From the NCBI GenBank assembly GCA_002298785.1, contig DBMR01000077.1, positions 1 through 64,000 of the forward strand: DNA of 64,000 nucleotides, given 5' to 3'. Position numbers and translations under genes: made by a program. This DNA comes from Verrucomicrobia subdivision 3 bacterium UBA693. GTDB lineage: Bacteria > Verrucomicrobiota > Verrucomicrobiia > Limisphaerales > UBA8199. Positions 44,701 to 53,057 of this stretch are shown piece by piece. Under the pieces are notes generated by a model. It ran no database searches. It worked only from the letters and a program-made list of their open reading frames with translations, and was not told where the DNA came from. Position 1 is the stretch's first letter, and each line of letters begins with the position of its first letter.

Positions 44701-45537
44701 GGCGGCGGCGAAGGTCCCGGTAGCCTCGGCGATATCCAGGCGCACGCCGCCTTGCAGCGCTCCCGGTTGCAGGTTTTGGGTCAGCGCCAGGTTTAGCCCG
44801 CCATTCAAATTGCCGCGTAACTGCGCGCTCTTGCCCCCGACCAACCGATCGAAGCGCGTTTCGGCGCCTACCGTTATTTTACCGCTTTGATTGTTGGCAA
44901 CGTTTTCCAGGGTGAAGTTCAAGCTGTTGATTTCAACCGTGTCCCGGTCACCGCCCTTTTTGTTTGCAACCACGCGTACCACTCCGTCGGTCAGCGCTAC
45001 TTTTTTCAGGTTAAGCAGCAACGGTTTGCCCGCCGGCTCGGGAGCTTTCTGAGGTGTCGCTGGGGCGGCAGGCTGGGATTTGAGGATCGGATCCAGGTTG
45101 CCCGTGCCATCCGCGTTTTGGATCAGCGTCACCACCGGGGAGACCAGCGCGACTTCTTCAACGTTGATATGGCCGCCGATGATATCCCAGAGACTGTAAC
45201 GTGCGCGCAGTTCCGCCGCGGCAAAGAGCGGGTCCGCGCCGGTCGTTTCGACTTTCAGGTTCTTGAGCGAGACCTCGCTGAAAGGGCTGATCGAAGCGTC
45301 CGATACTGTGACCTTCGCGTTCAGGCTGGCGCTCACTTTCGGCAAAATGAAACCTCTAAAGAACGCGGCGCTGGTGCCCACGAAGTACAGCACTACGATG
45401 ATCAACAAAATACCGCCCGCGCCTCCGGCAACGATTTTTAGCCATTTGCGGCTCTTGGGTGCGTCCGGTTTCGTCATGTTCTGTTCAGTCATAAAGCGTT
45501 CGTCTGGTTTGGATGCCTGGGGCGGCGGATTGTTCAT
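41740..45537 (-). CDS. Very large AsmA-family envelope protein with repeated C-terminal amphipathic motifs
   Basis: This 1265-residue protein has one N-terminal membrane anchor (about 33-57, KIVAGGAGGILLIIVVLYFVG) then AsmA-type repeats: GFILPKVSASLNAKVTVSDASISPFSEVSLKNLKVE at the N-terminus and many beta-rich repeats of about 30 residues. AsmA/TamB-like proteins form long periplasmic beta-structures that bridge membranes, possibly moving phospholipid. The last 140 residues are unusual: three GLLQ-LG-L motifs (NLLQSLGSAL, GGLLQGLGNLL, GGLLQGLGSFL) separated by Thr/Asn/Pro-rich linkers. The start at 45537 gives a 32-residue cytoplasmic leader; Met at 45492 or 45477 is also possible. It is convergent with the sulfatase (15 bp). 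Confidence 0.85.
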   Translation of the reverse strand: MNNPPPQASKPDERFMTEQNMTKPDAPKSRKWLKIVAGGAGGILLIIVVLYFVGTSAAFFRGFILPKVSASLNAKVTVSDASISPFSEVSLKNLKVETTGADPLFAAAELRARYSLWDIIGGHINVEEVALVSPVVTLIQNADGTGNLDPILKSQPAAPATPQKAPEPAGKPLLLNLKKVALTDGVVRVVANKKGGDRDTVEINSLNFTLENVANNQSGKITVGAETRFDRLVGGKSAQLRGNLNGGLNLALTQNLQPGALQGGVRLDIAEATGTFAAAAGLSAALDYDIVPTQIKPLSLKILKGSTRLGELSVAGPFDISKLEGTLSVALHGLDKNLLNLAGAAQGFDFGPTTLSSTSQVQIAKSGKLITVGGGLDLTQLQVTRTNQTTPSLNFGTRYDLVVDLAAEEAVVRTLNLSGTQKGQPLLRANLTSPMRVWGKGSNALGDSAFKFELLGMDLADWRAFAGGAAPDGKIRAKAEVLSQAGGDALTFSFDSQIENLTVVAGTNRVTGAAVGLQAKGKVVNLKQVNLSEYKLDLGRQGQALLSANGSGTVDTAANTADLQLNSQVFLAALARSFPTPDMSISSGNATLKARVTQLKGVQEINGNLALTEFSGRAGSNVFRNFGTALDLGVTLDKSTVQLRKINGTISEEGHPGGTVSLTGTCNLTNQVTQLKATLSDFNQYGLRTFLEPALGGKQLVSVALSGNATIAYDPQTESSIQAGMNLTNLVVKDPAGKFPAEPLQAAFNLDTTLRKQVTEIKQARVTLKPTARANNEMVLQGKVDMSETQVDKGQTNSLIKGALTLSADALDFTQYYDLFMGGPAKASTGAQPPAASTPATAPGSPDKEPTAIQTPFRNFTMDLKVGRVYLHEIEMTNLLSTLKLDHGKVLLKPCQVWVNGAPVKAALDCDLGVEGFKYAVELSAVEVPFAPLVNSLVPDRKGQVQGTLTATTDVAGAGTTGASLQKNLSGKFDIATTNLNLAISNLRSPLMRTTINIIAIIPDLIKGGGSGAIGALTGALLGGSKSTPSGGLSDDLAQSPINVIQARGSMASGLVKLDKAMVQSPAFQAGTHGSVTLKPVLTNSVLEFPLQVALRRSVAEKINFVPAGTPTNAAYVQLPEFVTIEGTLGEPKKKINSRALLGTALQQYGASVPGTDQKTGNLLQSLGSALTGQKTGTNAPTTSTNAPTSGGLLQGLGNLLGTSAQSTNTSTPHTNQPAAGGLLQGLGSFLAAPKPATNAPAPAAVTNQPRPGTAVAPAATPGKK

Positions 45538-45924
45538 CCGGGTGATGACAATGCTCGGTTCCCAAACCTACTGCCAAAAGCCGTTCCTGTCATAGCCGCG
45601 TTCTGCCGAGTGGGCGATGAGGCGATCCCTCTCCCGCAGTGGGCGATCGCGAATCGCTCAAAACCCACACCTTACGTCGTTGCCGTGCCAGCGGATAAGC
45701 CACACGCTTGCGGAGGGTGGGTGAGCGCAGGAACAGATTTGTCCTGCACGTTGGTTTACCACAGCCTGACCGGGTGGCAAGGATGATTTATGTCAGATTC
45801 AAGGGGTGAAAATGTGAAAAAGGCGGGTAATATGGGGAGGGGAAGACAAGGGAACGGGGGCGGAAACGAGTTGACAAAGGTTGGGTAACGGGGTTAAATT
45901 ATACATATTATTAGCATTTAACTT
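45538..45924. other. Intergenic region with the promoter of the sulfate assimilation operon
   Basis: This 387-bp gap separates divergent AsmA and siroheme reductase genes. TTGACA (45871-45876), a 17-nt spacer and TTAAAT (45894-45899) form a sigma-70-type promoter, 6/6 and 4/6 matches. The transcript would start near 45907 and leave a leader of under 20 nt, so no riboswitch fits downstream. A 10-bp direct repeat AGTGGGCGAT occurs at 45609-45618 and 45638-45647. Nothing else was recognised. Confidence 0.55.
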
Positions 45925-47619
45925 ATGATTAATACGGAACAAGCTGCTAAGCTGTCGCGAAACGAAGGTCTGAAGACCAGCAGTCCGATGCTGGCCGGGA
46001 CGATTTCAGCGGCGCTGGCGGACGGCTCCGATCATTTTTCGGACGATGATTACGAGTTTTTGAAGTTCCACGGCGCGTATCAGCAGGATGACCGGGACAA
46101 ACGCAAGACGGGGAAGGCGTACAGCCTGATGGTGCGAACCCGGTTTCCCGGGGGAGTACTCTCTGGAAAGCAATATGTGGCCTGTGACGACCTGTCGAAC
46201 CAGTACGGCATCGGCACGATGCGGATCACCACCCGCCAGGATTTTCAATTTCACGGGATATTGAAGCAGAATTTGCGGGCGACGATCGGCGGCTTGAATC
46301 GGGCGTTGATGACGACCATTGCCGCGTGTGGCGACGTGGCGCGCAATGTGATGGCTCCTCCGACCCCGGCGACGAGCCCGGTGGTGGACGAGGTTTTGGC
46401 GCAGGCCAAAGCACTTTCGGCTGCCCTGTCGCCGCGCACTCCGGTTTACCACAGCATTTGGGTGGATTCGCAGGAGATCAAAATGGACGCGGCGACGGTT
46501 GCCGCATATGCGGATCCGCTCTATGGCCCGAGCTATCTGCCGCGCAAGTTCAAAGCCGCTTTTGCCATTCCGCCTTTGAATGACATCGACATTTACGCGA
46601 ACGACATTGGATTTATCGTGATCCTCGAGGGTGGCAGGATCGCGGGATATAACCTGGTGGCAGGAGGGGGACTCGGGATGTCGCACGGGAACGCGCAGAC
46701 CTTTCCGCGGTTGGCGGACCTGATTGGTTTCCTGCCGCCGCAGCACCTGGAGGCGGTGGCCAAGGCGGTGCTGACGGTGCATCGGGATTTTGGCGACCGC
46801 ACCAACCGCAAACACGCGCGGTTGAAATACGTGATCGAGGAGCGGGGGGTGGATTGGTTCCGCACGGAGGTGGAGCGCCGGGCGGGCATTACTTTTGAAC
46901 CGGCCCGTCCGTTTAACTTTGAGCGACAAGGGGATTTGCTGGGCTGGCATCAGCAAAGCGATGGGCAGTGGTTTTTGGGTTTGTTTGTGGAAAACGGCCG
47001 GGTGCGGGATTTGGGCGAGTATCGCCTCAAGACCGGGCTGCGACAGGTGATCGAGAAGTTTGAACCCGAGGTGCGATTGACGGCGACGCAGAACTTGTTG
47101 CTGGTGAATTTGCCGGCGGCCGCGCGGGCGGAGATCGACGCGGTCCTGGCTGCGCACGGAGTCTCGACGGCAAATCCTTATAGCCGGACGCGGCTGGCGT
47201 CGATGGCTTGCCCGGCGTTGCCCACGTGCGGGCTGGCGCTGGCGGAGTCGGAGCGCACGCTGCCGGACCTGCTGACCCGGCTGGAAACGGCGCTGGGTGA
47301 ATTGGGACTGGCGGAGGAGGAAATTGTGGTGCGCATGACCGGCTGCCCGAACGGGTGCGCCCGGCCGTACCTGGCGGAGGTGGCTTTTGTGGGGCGGGCG
47401 CCGAATAAGTACCAGGTCTATCTTGGAGGCAACGAGGCCAGCACGCGCATGAACCGCTTGTACAAGGACGGGGTGAAAGGGGAGGAACTGGTGCCGGAAT
47501 TGAAACTGCTGCTGTCGCGGTTCGTCGCCGAAAAACAGAGCGGCGAGCGTTTTGGGGATTTCTGCCATCGCGTGGTGCTGCCGGCCGCCGCGCCGGCCCC
47601 GGAACTCACGCCGGCCTGA
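45925..47619 (+). CDS. Siroheme/[4Fe-4S] nitrite or sulfite reductase (assimilatory sulfite reductase)
   Basis: This 564-residue protein has the duplicated sulfite/nitrite reductase fold. The N-terminal ferredoxin-like part contains DDDYEFLKFHGAYQQDDRD and GTMRITTRQDFQFHGILKQNL. The cluster and siroheme Cys residues are Cys429 and Cys435 (MACPALPTCGLALAE) and Cys474 and Cys478 (TGCPNGCARPYLAEVAFVG), the C-x5-C...C-x3-C pattern. Arg and Lys residues for sulfite binding are in the usual motifs. The enzyme reduces sulfite to sulfide with six electrons, probably from ferredoxin or a flavoprotein partner not in the window. The genes behind it (cysH, cysD, cysN) show it works on sulfite, not nitrite. 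It is the first gene of the operon, 28 bp before cysH. Confidence 0.93.
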   Translation: MINTEQAAKLSRNEGLKTSSPMLAGTISAALADGSDHFSDDDYEFLKFHGAYQQDDRDKRKTGKAYSLMVRTRFPGGVLSGKQYVACDDLSNQYGIGTMRITTRQDFQFHGILKQNLRATIGGLNRALMTTIAACGDVARNVMAPPTPATSPVVDEVLAQAKALSAALSPRTPVYHSIWVDSQEIKMDAATVAAYADPLYGPSYLPRKFKAAFAIPPLNDIDIYANDIGFIVILEGGRIAGYNLVAGGGLGMSHGNAQTFPRLADLIGFLPPQHLEAVAKAVLTVHRDFGDRTNRKHARLKYVIEERGVDWFRTEVERRAGITFEPARPFNFERQGDLLGWHQQSDGQWFLGLFVENGRVRDLGEYRLKTGLRQVIEKFEPEVRLTATQNLLLVNLPAAARAEIDAVLAAHGVSTANPYSRTRLASMACPALPTCGLALAESERTLPDLLTRLETALGELGLAEEEIVVRMTGCPNGCARPYLAEVAFVGRAPNKYQVYLGGNEASTRMNRLYKDGVKGEELVPELKLLLSRFVAEKQSGERFGDFCHRVVLPAAAPAPELTPA

Positions 47620-47647
47620 ATCCGTCCTGTAACTCACTTTGATACGC

Positions 47648-48319
47648 ATGACTTTGAGCCCGGAAGAACTCTCGCGTTTGAACCAGGAGCTGAGCGCCAA
47701 ATCGCCGCTGGAAATTACCCGGTGGGCGGTGGCGGAGGCCAGCGGCCGCGCGTTGGTATCCACAAACTTTCGACCGTATGAAGCGGTGGTGCTGCATTTG
47801 TGCGCCACGGTGCAGCCGGACATCCCGGTGCTCTGGGTGGATCACGGCTACAACCGTCCGGCTACGTATCGCCACGCGGAGCAGCTCAAGGAAATGCTGC
47901 GGCTAAACCTCAAGCCGTACCTGCCGCGGATCTCCGCCGCCCATCGCGAAGCGGTGCATGGTCCGGTGCCGACAACCGAGGACGAGGCGGGGCTGAAAGA
48001 ATTCAGTGCGGTCATGAAACTGGAACCGTTCCAACGCGGCATGCGGGAGCTTACCCCGGCGGTGTGGATCACGGCGTTGCGCAAAGTTCAAAACCCGAAT
48101 CGCGCCGGCCTCGATATTGTCACCCTGGATAAGAATTTTGGGGCCGTAAAGGTCAGCCCGTTATTTCATTGCTCGGATGCCGATCTCGAAGCTTACCTGG
48201 CGGCGCATCGCCTGCCCAACGAATGGGACTATTTCGACCCGGCCAAGGCCGATGACAAGCGGGAATGCGGACTGCACGCCACCTGGGGCGCGGCGGCAAT
48301 GGCGGGCGCGGCCGCGTGA
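47648..48319 (+). CDS. cysH: Phosphoadenylyl-sulfate (PAPS-type) reductase
   Basis: The start is ATG 47648; a TTG at 47639 is the only longer option. The 223-residue protein has the adenylyl-binding STNFRPYEAVVLHL and PVLWVDHGYNRPATYR, LEPFQRGMRELTPAVWITALRKVQ and the C-terminal catalytic KRECGLH with Cys207. It lacks the two CC pairs that carry the [4Fe-4S] cluster in APS reductases, so it belongs by motif to the PAPS-dependent type. Compared with E. coli CysH (remembered) the segment before RECGLH is shorter. It reduces PAPS to sulfite with thioredoxin or glutaredoxin. cysD follows after 35 bp. No APS kinase gene is seen in the window. Confidence 0.9.
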   Translation: MTLSPEELSRLNQELSAKSPLEITRWAVAEASGRALVSTNFRPYEAVVLHLCATVQPDIPVLWVDHGYNRPATYRHAEQLKEMLRLNLKPYLPRISAAHREAVHGPVPTTEDEAGLKEFSAVMKLEPFQRGMRELTPAVWITALRKVQNPNRAGLDIVTLDKNFGAVKVSPLFHCSDADLEAYLAAHRLPNEWDYFDPAKADDKRECGLHATWGAAAMAGAAA

Positions 48320-48354
48320 GGGCGCCAGGCATCTTCGAATTTCCTACACCTGAT

Positions 48355-49314
48355 ATGAGCAGTGCATTGTCATCAACCAACCCGTCGGCAGCGGCGGTGC
48401 GGCCACCTTCGGCCCGTGGCTATCATCTCGACCACTTGCAGTTTCTGGAGACGGAAGCGATTCACATCATGCGCGAGGTGGCGGCGGAGTTTGAGCGTCC
48501 CTGCCTCATGTTTTCCGGCGGCAAGGATTCCATTTGCCTGCTCCGGCTGGCGGAAAAAGCGTTTCGTCCGTCCGACCTTCCGCTGCCGTTTCTGAATGTG
48601 GACACCGGGCATCATTTCCCGGAGCTAAACGAGTTTCGCGATCGGCGCGCCCGGGAATTGGGGGCGAAATTGATTGTGCGCAAGGTCGAGGACGCCATCG
48701 CCGCGGGTATTGCGGTGCCGACGCCCGGGGAACTGAGCCGCAATCGTCTCCAGATCCCGACGCTGCTGGCGGCGATCGAGGAATTTCGGTTTGATTGTTG
48801 CATCGGGGGCGCGCGTCGCGATGAAGAGAAGAGCCGCGCCAAGGAGCGTTTTTTCAGTTTCCGCGACGGCTTCGGACAGTGGGACCCCAAGAACCAGCGG
48901 CCGGAGATTTGGAACCTTTACAACGCCCGGGTGAACCCGGGGGAACACATGCGGGTGTTTCCGCTCAGCAACTGGACGGAGATGGATGTGTGGGAATATA
49001 TCCAACGCGAGAAGCTGGAGGTGCCCAGCATCTACTTCAGTCATCGCCGGCAATGCGTGCGGCGCGGGGGACAATGGCTGCCGGTCAGTGACCTGTTGAC
49101 GCTCAAGCCGGGAGAGAAGACCCAGGAATTGGTCGTCCGGGTCCGCACCATCGGGGACATTATCAGCACGGGCATGGTGGAATCTCCCGCGGATTCGGTG
49201 GAGGACATCATTGCGGAAATCGCGGCCGCGCGCGTGACCGAGCGCGGCAGCCGCGCGGACGACAAGACCTCGGAGGCGGCGATGGAAGACCGCAAGAAGC
49301 AAGGGTATTTTTGA
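48355..49314 (+). CDS. cysD: Sulfate adenylyltransferase subunit 2
   Basis: The start is ATG 48355, inside a longer frame that has no further homology. The 319-residue protein has the PP-loop SGGKDSICLLRLAEKAF, the IGGARRDEEKSRAKERFFSF segment, FGQWDPKNQRPEIWNLYNARVN and VFPLSNWTEMDVWEYIQREKL. These are the standard CysD motifs. With the GTPase CysN it activates sulfate to adenylyl sulfate; CysD holds the adenylyl-transfer site in the cytosol. The first 22 residues are a Ser/Ala-rich leader absent from E. coli CysD. cysN begins 27 bp later. Confidence 0.96.
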   Translation: MSSALSSTNPSAAAVRPPSARGYHLDHLQFLETEAIHIMREVAAEFERPCLMFSGGKDSICLLRLAEKAFRPSDLPLPFLNVDTGHHFPELNEFRDRRARELGAKLIVRKVEDAIAAGIAVPTPGELSRNRLQIPTLLAAIEEFRFDCCIGGARRDEEKSRAKERFFSFRDGFGQWDPKNQRPEIWNLYNARVNPGEHMRVFPLSNWTEMDVWEYIQREKLEVPSIYFSHRRQCVRRGGQWLPVSDLLTLKPGEKTQELVVRVRTIGDIISTGMVESPADSVEDIIAEIAAARVTERGSRADDKTSEAAMEDRKKQGYF

Positions 49315-49341
49315 ACGGCGGGACGAGTGGGAATTTGCTGC

Positions 49342-50724
49342 ATGATCGATAACACCATGACCCTGGAAACCGTGGAGCCGGCGCGTGCCGAAGAATTGCC
49401 ACGAAGCACCGCCGGACACGGCCACCCGGTGGAGATATTGCGCCTGAACACCTGCGGTTCGGTGGACGACGGCAAATCCACGCTGATTGGGCGGCTGCTG
49501 TACGATTCCAAATCGCTCATGGAGGACCAACTGGAGGCCCTGGAGCGGTCCGCGGATATCACCGGCGGAGGCCAGATCAATCTGGCGAACCTGACCGACG
49601 GCCTGCGGGCGGAACGTGAGCAGGGGATTACCATCGACGTGGCCTATCGCTACTTTGCGACCCCGCGGCGGAAATTCATTATCGCGGACACGCCCGGGCA
49701 CGTGCAATACACCCGCAACATGGTTACGGGCGCGTCGACGGCGAACCTGGCCATCGTGCTGGTGGACGCCCGCGCCGGGGTGATCGAGCAGAGTCGGCGT
49801 CACACCTGCCTGGCGGCCCTCCTGCGCATCCCGCACCTCGTCGTGGCGGTCAACAAGATGGACCTCGTGAATTGGAGCGAGGAACGATTCCTGGAAATTC
49901 GGGATGAGTTCGAGGAGTTCCTGCCGCGGCTGGACATCAAGGATGTTAAATTTATTCCAATCAGCGCCTTGAACGGCGATAACGTAGTGTCAGCCTCGCC
50001 CGCCTCGCCGTGGTACCAGGGGCCCGCCCTGCTTGGCCACCTAGAGACGGTCCATATTGCCAGCGATTGGAACCTCAACGGATTCCGCCTCCCCGTGCAA
50101 TGGGTGAATCGGCCCAATAACCCCACCGACACCCGGCTGCATGATTTTCGAGGTTTCAGCGGCCAGGTCGCCGGAGGCATCGTGCGGGTCGGACAGAAGG
50201 TCATGGTCCTGCCCAGCGGGCTCAAGAGCACCGTGAAAGATATCTGGACCTACGACGGTTCGGTGGCCGAGGCTTTTTGTCCGCAGTCCATCACGCTCGT
50301 GCTGGAGGACGACATCGATATCAGCCGGGGCGACACGATTGTGGGATTGGACGCCCTGCCGGGCATGAGCACGGAGCTGCGGGCGAAAGTGAGCTGGATG
50401 CATTCCCGGCCGCTCACGCCCGGGCGCAAGTTCTTCATCAAACACACGACGGTTTCGGCGCAAGTGATCGTGTCCTCGATCGAGAGCCGGTTGAATATTC
50501 AGACTTTCGAGGATGAACCTGGTCCGACAGAACTGGTGGCCAACGATCTGGGGGAAATCCGGCTGCGCACCTCGCGGCCTTTGGTGTATGACGGCTATGC
50601 CACCAACCGGTTGACCGGCTCATTCATCCTGATTGAGCCGAGCACGAACGCCACCGTCGCCGCCGGCATGCTGCTGCCACCCATCGAACTGGTCAAACCG
50701 GAGTACAACGACTTCGCGATCTGA
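49342..50724 (+). CDS. cysN: Sulfate adenylyltransferase subunit 1 (GTPase, no fused APS kinase)
   Basis: The start is ATG 49342 (or 49357); a GTG at 49327 is less likely. The 460-residue protein has the EF-Tu-like GTPase motifs: G1 GSVDDGKSTLIGRLLYDSKS, G3 DTPGHVQYTRNM, G4 NKMD and G5-like SAL, then beta-barrel domains. GTP hydrolysis by CysN drives CysD-dependent APS synthesis. In many bacteria CysN carries a C-terminal APS kinase (NodQ-type); here the protein ends at the EF-Tu-like domain III with PPIELVKPEYNDFAI, so no APS kinase is fused. It is the last gene of the operon; a MITE-like element follows about 100 bp after it. Confidence 0.96.
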   Translation: MIDNTMTLETVEPARAEELPRSTAGHGHPVEILRLNTCGSVDDGKSTLIGRLLYDSKSLMEDQLEALERSADITGGGQINLANLTDGLRAEREQGITIDVAYRYFATPRRKFIIADTPGHVQYTRNMVTGASTANLAIVLVDARAGVIEQSRRHTCLAALLRIPHLVVAVNKMDLVNWSEERFLEIRDEFEEFLPRLDIKDVKFIPISALNGDNVVSASPASPWYQGPALLGHLETVHIASDWNLNGFRLPVQWVNRPNNPTDTRLHDFRGFSGQVAGGIVRVGQKVMVLPSGLKSTVKDIWTYDGSVAEAFCPQSITLVLEDDIDISRGDTIVGLDALPGMSTELRAKVSWMHSRPLTPGRKFFIKHTTVSAQVIVSSIESRLNIQTFEDEPGPTELVANDLGEIRLRTSRPLVYDGYATNRLTGSFILIEPSTNATVAAGMLLPPIELVKPEYNDFAI

Positions 50725-51125
50725 CCCGGCCCAGTGGCGCAGACAGCAGCCAGGTTGCGTTCACTCCCCGTTAACCGGACCAGTAACAACTTGCCGAAAC
50801 TGCGAGTCCGGGTTGCACGGCCATAGCAGGCTGTTGAAAAACACGCCCGGTGAGGGCACCGGGCCTGCAAGGCATACCGAATTCCGAGCAAATCCTGTAG
50901 GCCGCGTGCCCCCACGCGGCGTCCCGCGAGTTTTTCAACAGGCTGATAGGAGCCCGCATCGATTCGCCCGCTGCCATCCTTCATCACCGGCGTTCTGCCA
51001 CAGATGATTGGCAATTTATCTCGTCGCCTGAACTTGCCGCTTTCCCTCGGGGACGGTTTCGTTACGCTCCGTCGTGGCGATGGCCTGAACCGGAGCCTTC
51101 GCCATCCTTAACCGAAAGACGAATT
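50725..51125. other. Intergenic region between cysN and the GH27 gene, holding a MITE-like element
   Basis: This 401-bp region contains the MITE-like element at 50823-50949 (listed separately). The remaining sequence (50725-50822 and 50950-51125) shows no conserved ORF, promoter or RNA that I recognise. The GH27 start is at 51126. Confidence 0.6.
50823..50949. mobile_element. MITE-like element with 20-bp terminal inverted repeats, two hairpins and 4-bp target duplication
   Basis: The element spans 50827-50945 (119 bp). Its ends, CAGGCTGTTGAAAAACACGC at the left and the reverse complement of a near-identical 20-mer at the right (50926-50945), match at 18 of 20 positions. ATAG flanks it directly on both sides (50823-50826 and 50946-50949), a probable 4-bp target duplication. 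Inside, two perfect 8-bp hairpins lie next to each other: GCCCGGTG-AGGG-CACCGGGC at 50845-50864 and GCCGCGTG-CCCC-CACGCGGC at 50901-50920. No transposase is encoded, so it would move in trans. It sits between cysN and the GH27 gene and could also act as a terminator. Confidence 0.75.
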
Positions 51126-53051
51126 ATGCGATGGATGTTGCTGTTGACGATGGTTGGTTTCTTTGCGTCCCCCCTGGCGCGTGCAGAAGTTTTCAAAGTG
51201 GAAACTGTGGATTTGCAGGGGATGGAACAAGGCTGGGGTGAACCCAAAGTAAACCGTTCGGTGGATGGCCGGCCGATGTTTTTGGATGGGAAGAAGTACG
51301 AGCGCGGCCTGGGCACGCATGCTCATAGCGTGCTGCGCCTGGCTTTGGATGGAGAGGCGGAACGATTCACGGCCACGGTGGGCGTCGATGACGAAGTGGG
51401 AGAAAAAGGCAGCGTGGTGTTCAAGGTGGTGTCAGGAAAAAAAGTTTTGTGGGAGAGTGGAGTGATGCGGGGCGGTGCACCGGCCAAGTCCGTGGATGTG
51501 CCGCTGGCCGGTGTGCAGCGGTTGACTTTGGTGGTGGAGGATGGCGGGGACGATATGAATTTTGATCATGCGGACTGGGCGGAGCCGACCATTCTCATGA
51601 AGACGGGCAAAGTGACCGCATTGGCCGCGCCGAAAGAGCCCGCGGTGATTCTCACTCCAGCGGCCTCGCCCAAGCCGCGCCTCAATGGCGCCCGGGTATT
51701 TGGCGTGCGCCCGGGAGCGCCCTTCCAATTTGCGATCGCGGCCACGGGCGTGCGGCCGATGACTTTCGAAGCCAAGGGCCTGCCCCAGGGTTTGGTGGTC
51801 GATCCTGCCACGGGGATCATTACCGGCAGCGTCGCGCGAAAAGGGACCTATGTGGTCAAACTGCGCGCCGTGAACCGGTTGGGCTCCGCGGCGCGTGAGT
51901 TGCGGATCGTGTGTGGCGATCAAATCGCCCTCACTCCGCCGATGGGATGGAACAGTTGGAACTGCTTCGGCTGCGACGTAAACGAAGCGAATGTGCGCGG
52001 AGCGGCCGACGCCATGGTCGCCAGCGGCCTGATCCAGCACGGCTGGACTTATATCAATATCGATGATTGTTGGGAGGCCAAACGCGACACCGCGGGCAAC
52101 ATTCTTTCCAACGAAAAATTCCCGGACATGAAAGCCCTGGCGGATTACGTGCATAGCCGCGGTTTGAAGATCGGGCTTTATTCCTCCCCGGGCACGCTGA
52201 CGTGCGCCAGCCATGAAGGCAGCTACAAGCATGAAGAACAGGACGCGAAAACCTATGCCGCGTGGGGTTTTGATTATTTGAAGTATGACTGGTGCAGCTA
52301 CGGCCAACTCTTTCCCAATCCGACTTTGGATCAGATGAAGCACCCGTACGCGGTGATGCGCGCCGCGCTGAACCAGGTGCCGCGCGACATTGTTTTCAGT
52401 CTGTGCCAGTACGGCATGGGGCGGGTTTGGGAATGGGGCGCGGCAGTGGGTGGCAACTGCTGGCGCACCACCGGCGATATCACGGATACCTGGCCGAGCA
52501 TGTCGAGCCTGGGCTTTGGACAGGCTGGATACGAGAAGTTCGTCGGGCCCGGGCATTGGAACGACCCGGATATGCTGGTGGTCGGGCAGGTCGGCTGGAG
52601 CGCCAAAGTGCGTCCGACCCGGTTAACTCCCAACGAGCAATATACTCACATCACTTTGTGGGCGCTGCTGTGCTCGCCGCTGCTGATCGGTTGCGATATG
52701 ACGCGGCTCGATGATTTCACCCTCAGCCTGCTGACAAACGACGAAGTAATCGAAGCAAACCAGGATCCGCTCGGTCGTGCCGCCGCGCGCATTCTCAAAG
52801 TGGACTCGACGGAGGTTTGGGCCAAGGACATGGAGGACGGTTCCAAGATCTTGGGCTTGTTCAACCGGGGCGAAGATGCCGCGGACGTCGTCGTTCGCTG
52901 GGCTGATTTGGGTCGCAAAGGCCGCTGCCAGGTGCGGGATGTCTGGCGGCAGAAGGATCTCGGTGCTTACCGCGATGGATTTAGTGCCCCAGTGCCGCGT
53001 CACGGCGTGATGCTGATCAAGGTATCTGGCGGCAAAGCAGTGCCGAAATAG
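51126..53051 (+). CDS. GH27 alpha-galactosidase with NPCBM and Ig-like domains
   Basis: This 641-residue protein has a signal peptide (MLLLTMVGFFASPLARA). Residues about 22-155 form an NPCBM-type domain (YERGLGTHAHSVLRLALDG, GVDDEVGEKGSVVFKV). Residues about 175-265 resemble a putative Ig domain (FEAKGLPQGLVVDPATGIITG). The catalytic domain starts at LTPPMGWNSWNCFGCDVNE (Met273). The nucleophile is Asp388 in LKYDWCSYG; the acid/base is Asp451 in RTTGDITDTW, by homology with human alpha-galactosidase A (Asp170, Asp231). GHWNDPDMLVVG and a C-terminal beta domain follow. It would release terminal alpha-galactose residues outside the cytoplasm. It starts 176 bp after the MITE-like element. Confidence 0.94.
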   Translation: MRWMLLLTMVGFFASPLARAEVFKVETVDLQGMEQGWGEPKVNRSVDGRPMFLDGKKYERGLGTHAHSVLRLALDGEAERFTATVGVDDEVGEKGSVVFKVVSGKKVLWESGVMRGGAPAKSVDVPLAGVQRLTLVVEDGGDDMNFDHADWAEPTILMKTGKVTALAAPKEPAVILTPAASPKPRLNGARVFGVRPGAPFQFAIAATGVRPMTFEAKGLPQGLVVDPATGIITGSVARKGTYVVKLRAVNRLGSAARELRIVCGDQIALTPPMGWNSWNCFGCDVNEANVRGAADAMVASGLIQHGWTYINIDDCWEAKRDTAGNILSNEKFPDMKALADYVHSRGLKIGLYSSPGTLTCASHEGSYKHEEQDAKTYAAWGFDYLKYDWCSYGQLFPNPTLDQMKHPYAVMRAALNQVPRDIVFSLCQYGMGRVWEWGAAVGGNCWRTTGDITDTWPSMSSLGFGQAGYEKFVGPGHWNDPDMLVVGQVGWSAKVRPTRLTPNEQYTHITLWALLCSPLLIGCDMTRLDDFTLSLLTNDEVIEANQDPLGRAAARILKVDSTEVWAKDMEDGSKILGLFNRGEDAADVVVRWADLGRKGRCQVRDVWRQKDLGAYRDGFSAPVPRHGVMLIKVSGGKAVPK

Positions 53052-53057
53052 TAGGGC

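Noticed and set aside
45775..45924. Possible riboswitch (SAM or cobalamin type) before the sulfate operon
   Set aside because: The predicted transcript start leaves under 20 nt of leader and no conserved core such as a SAM-I P1/P3 pattern is visible.
46006..47823. 605-codon open frame opposite the siroheme reductase gene
   Set aside because: Arg-rich shadow frame; the forward gene has all cluster and siroheme Cys residues and the operon context.
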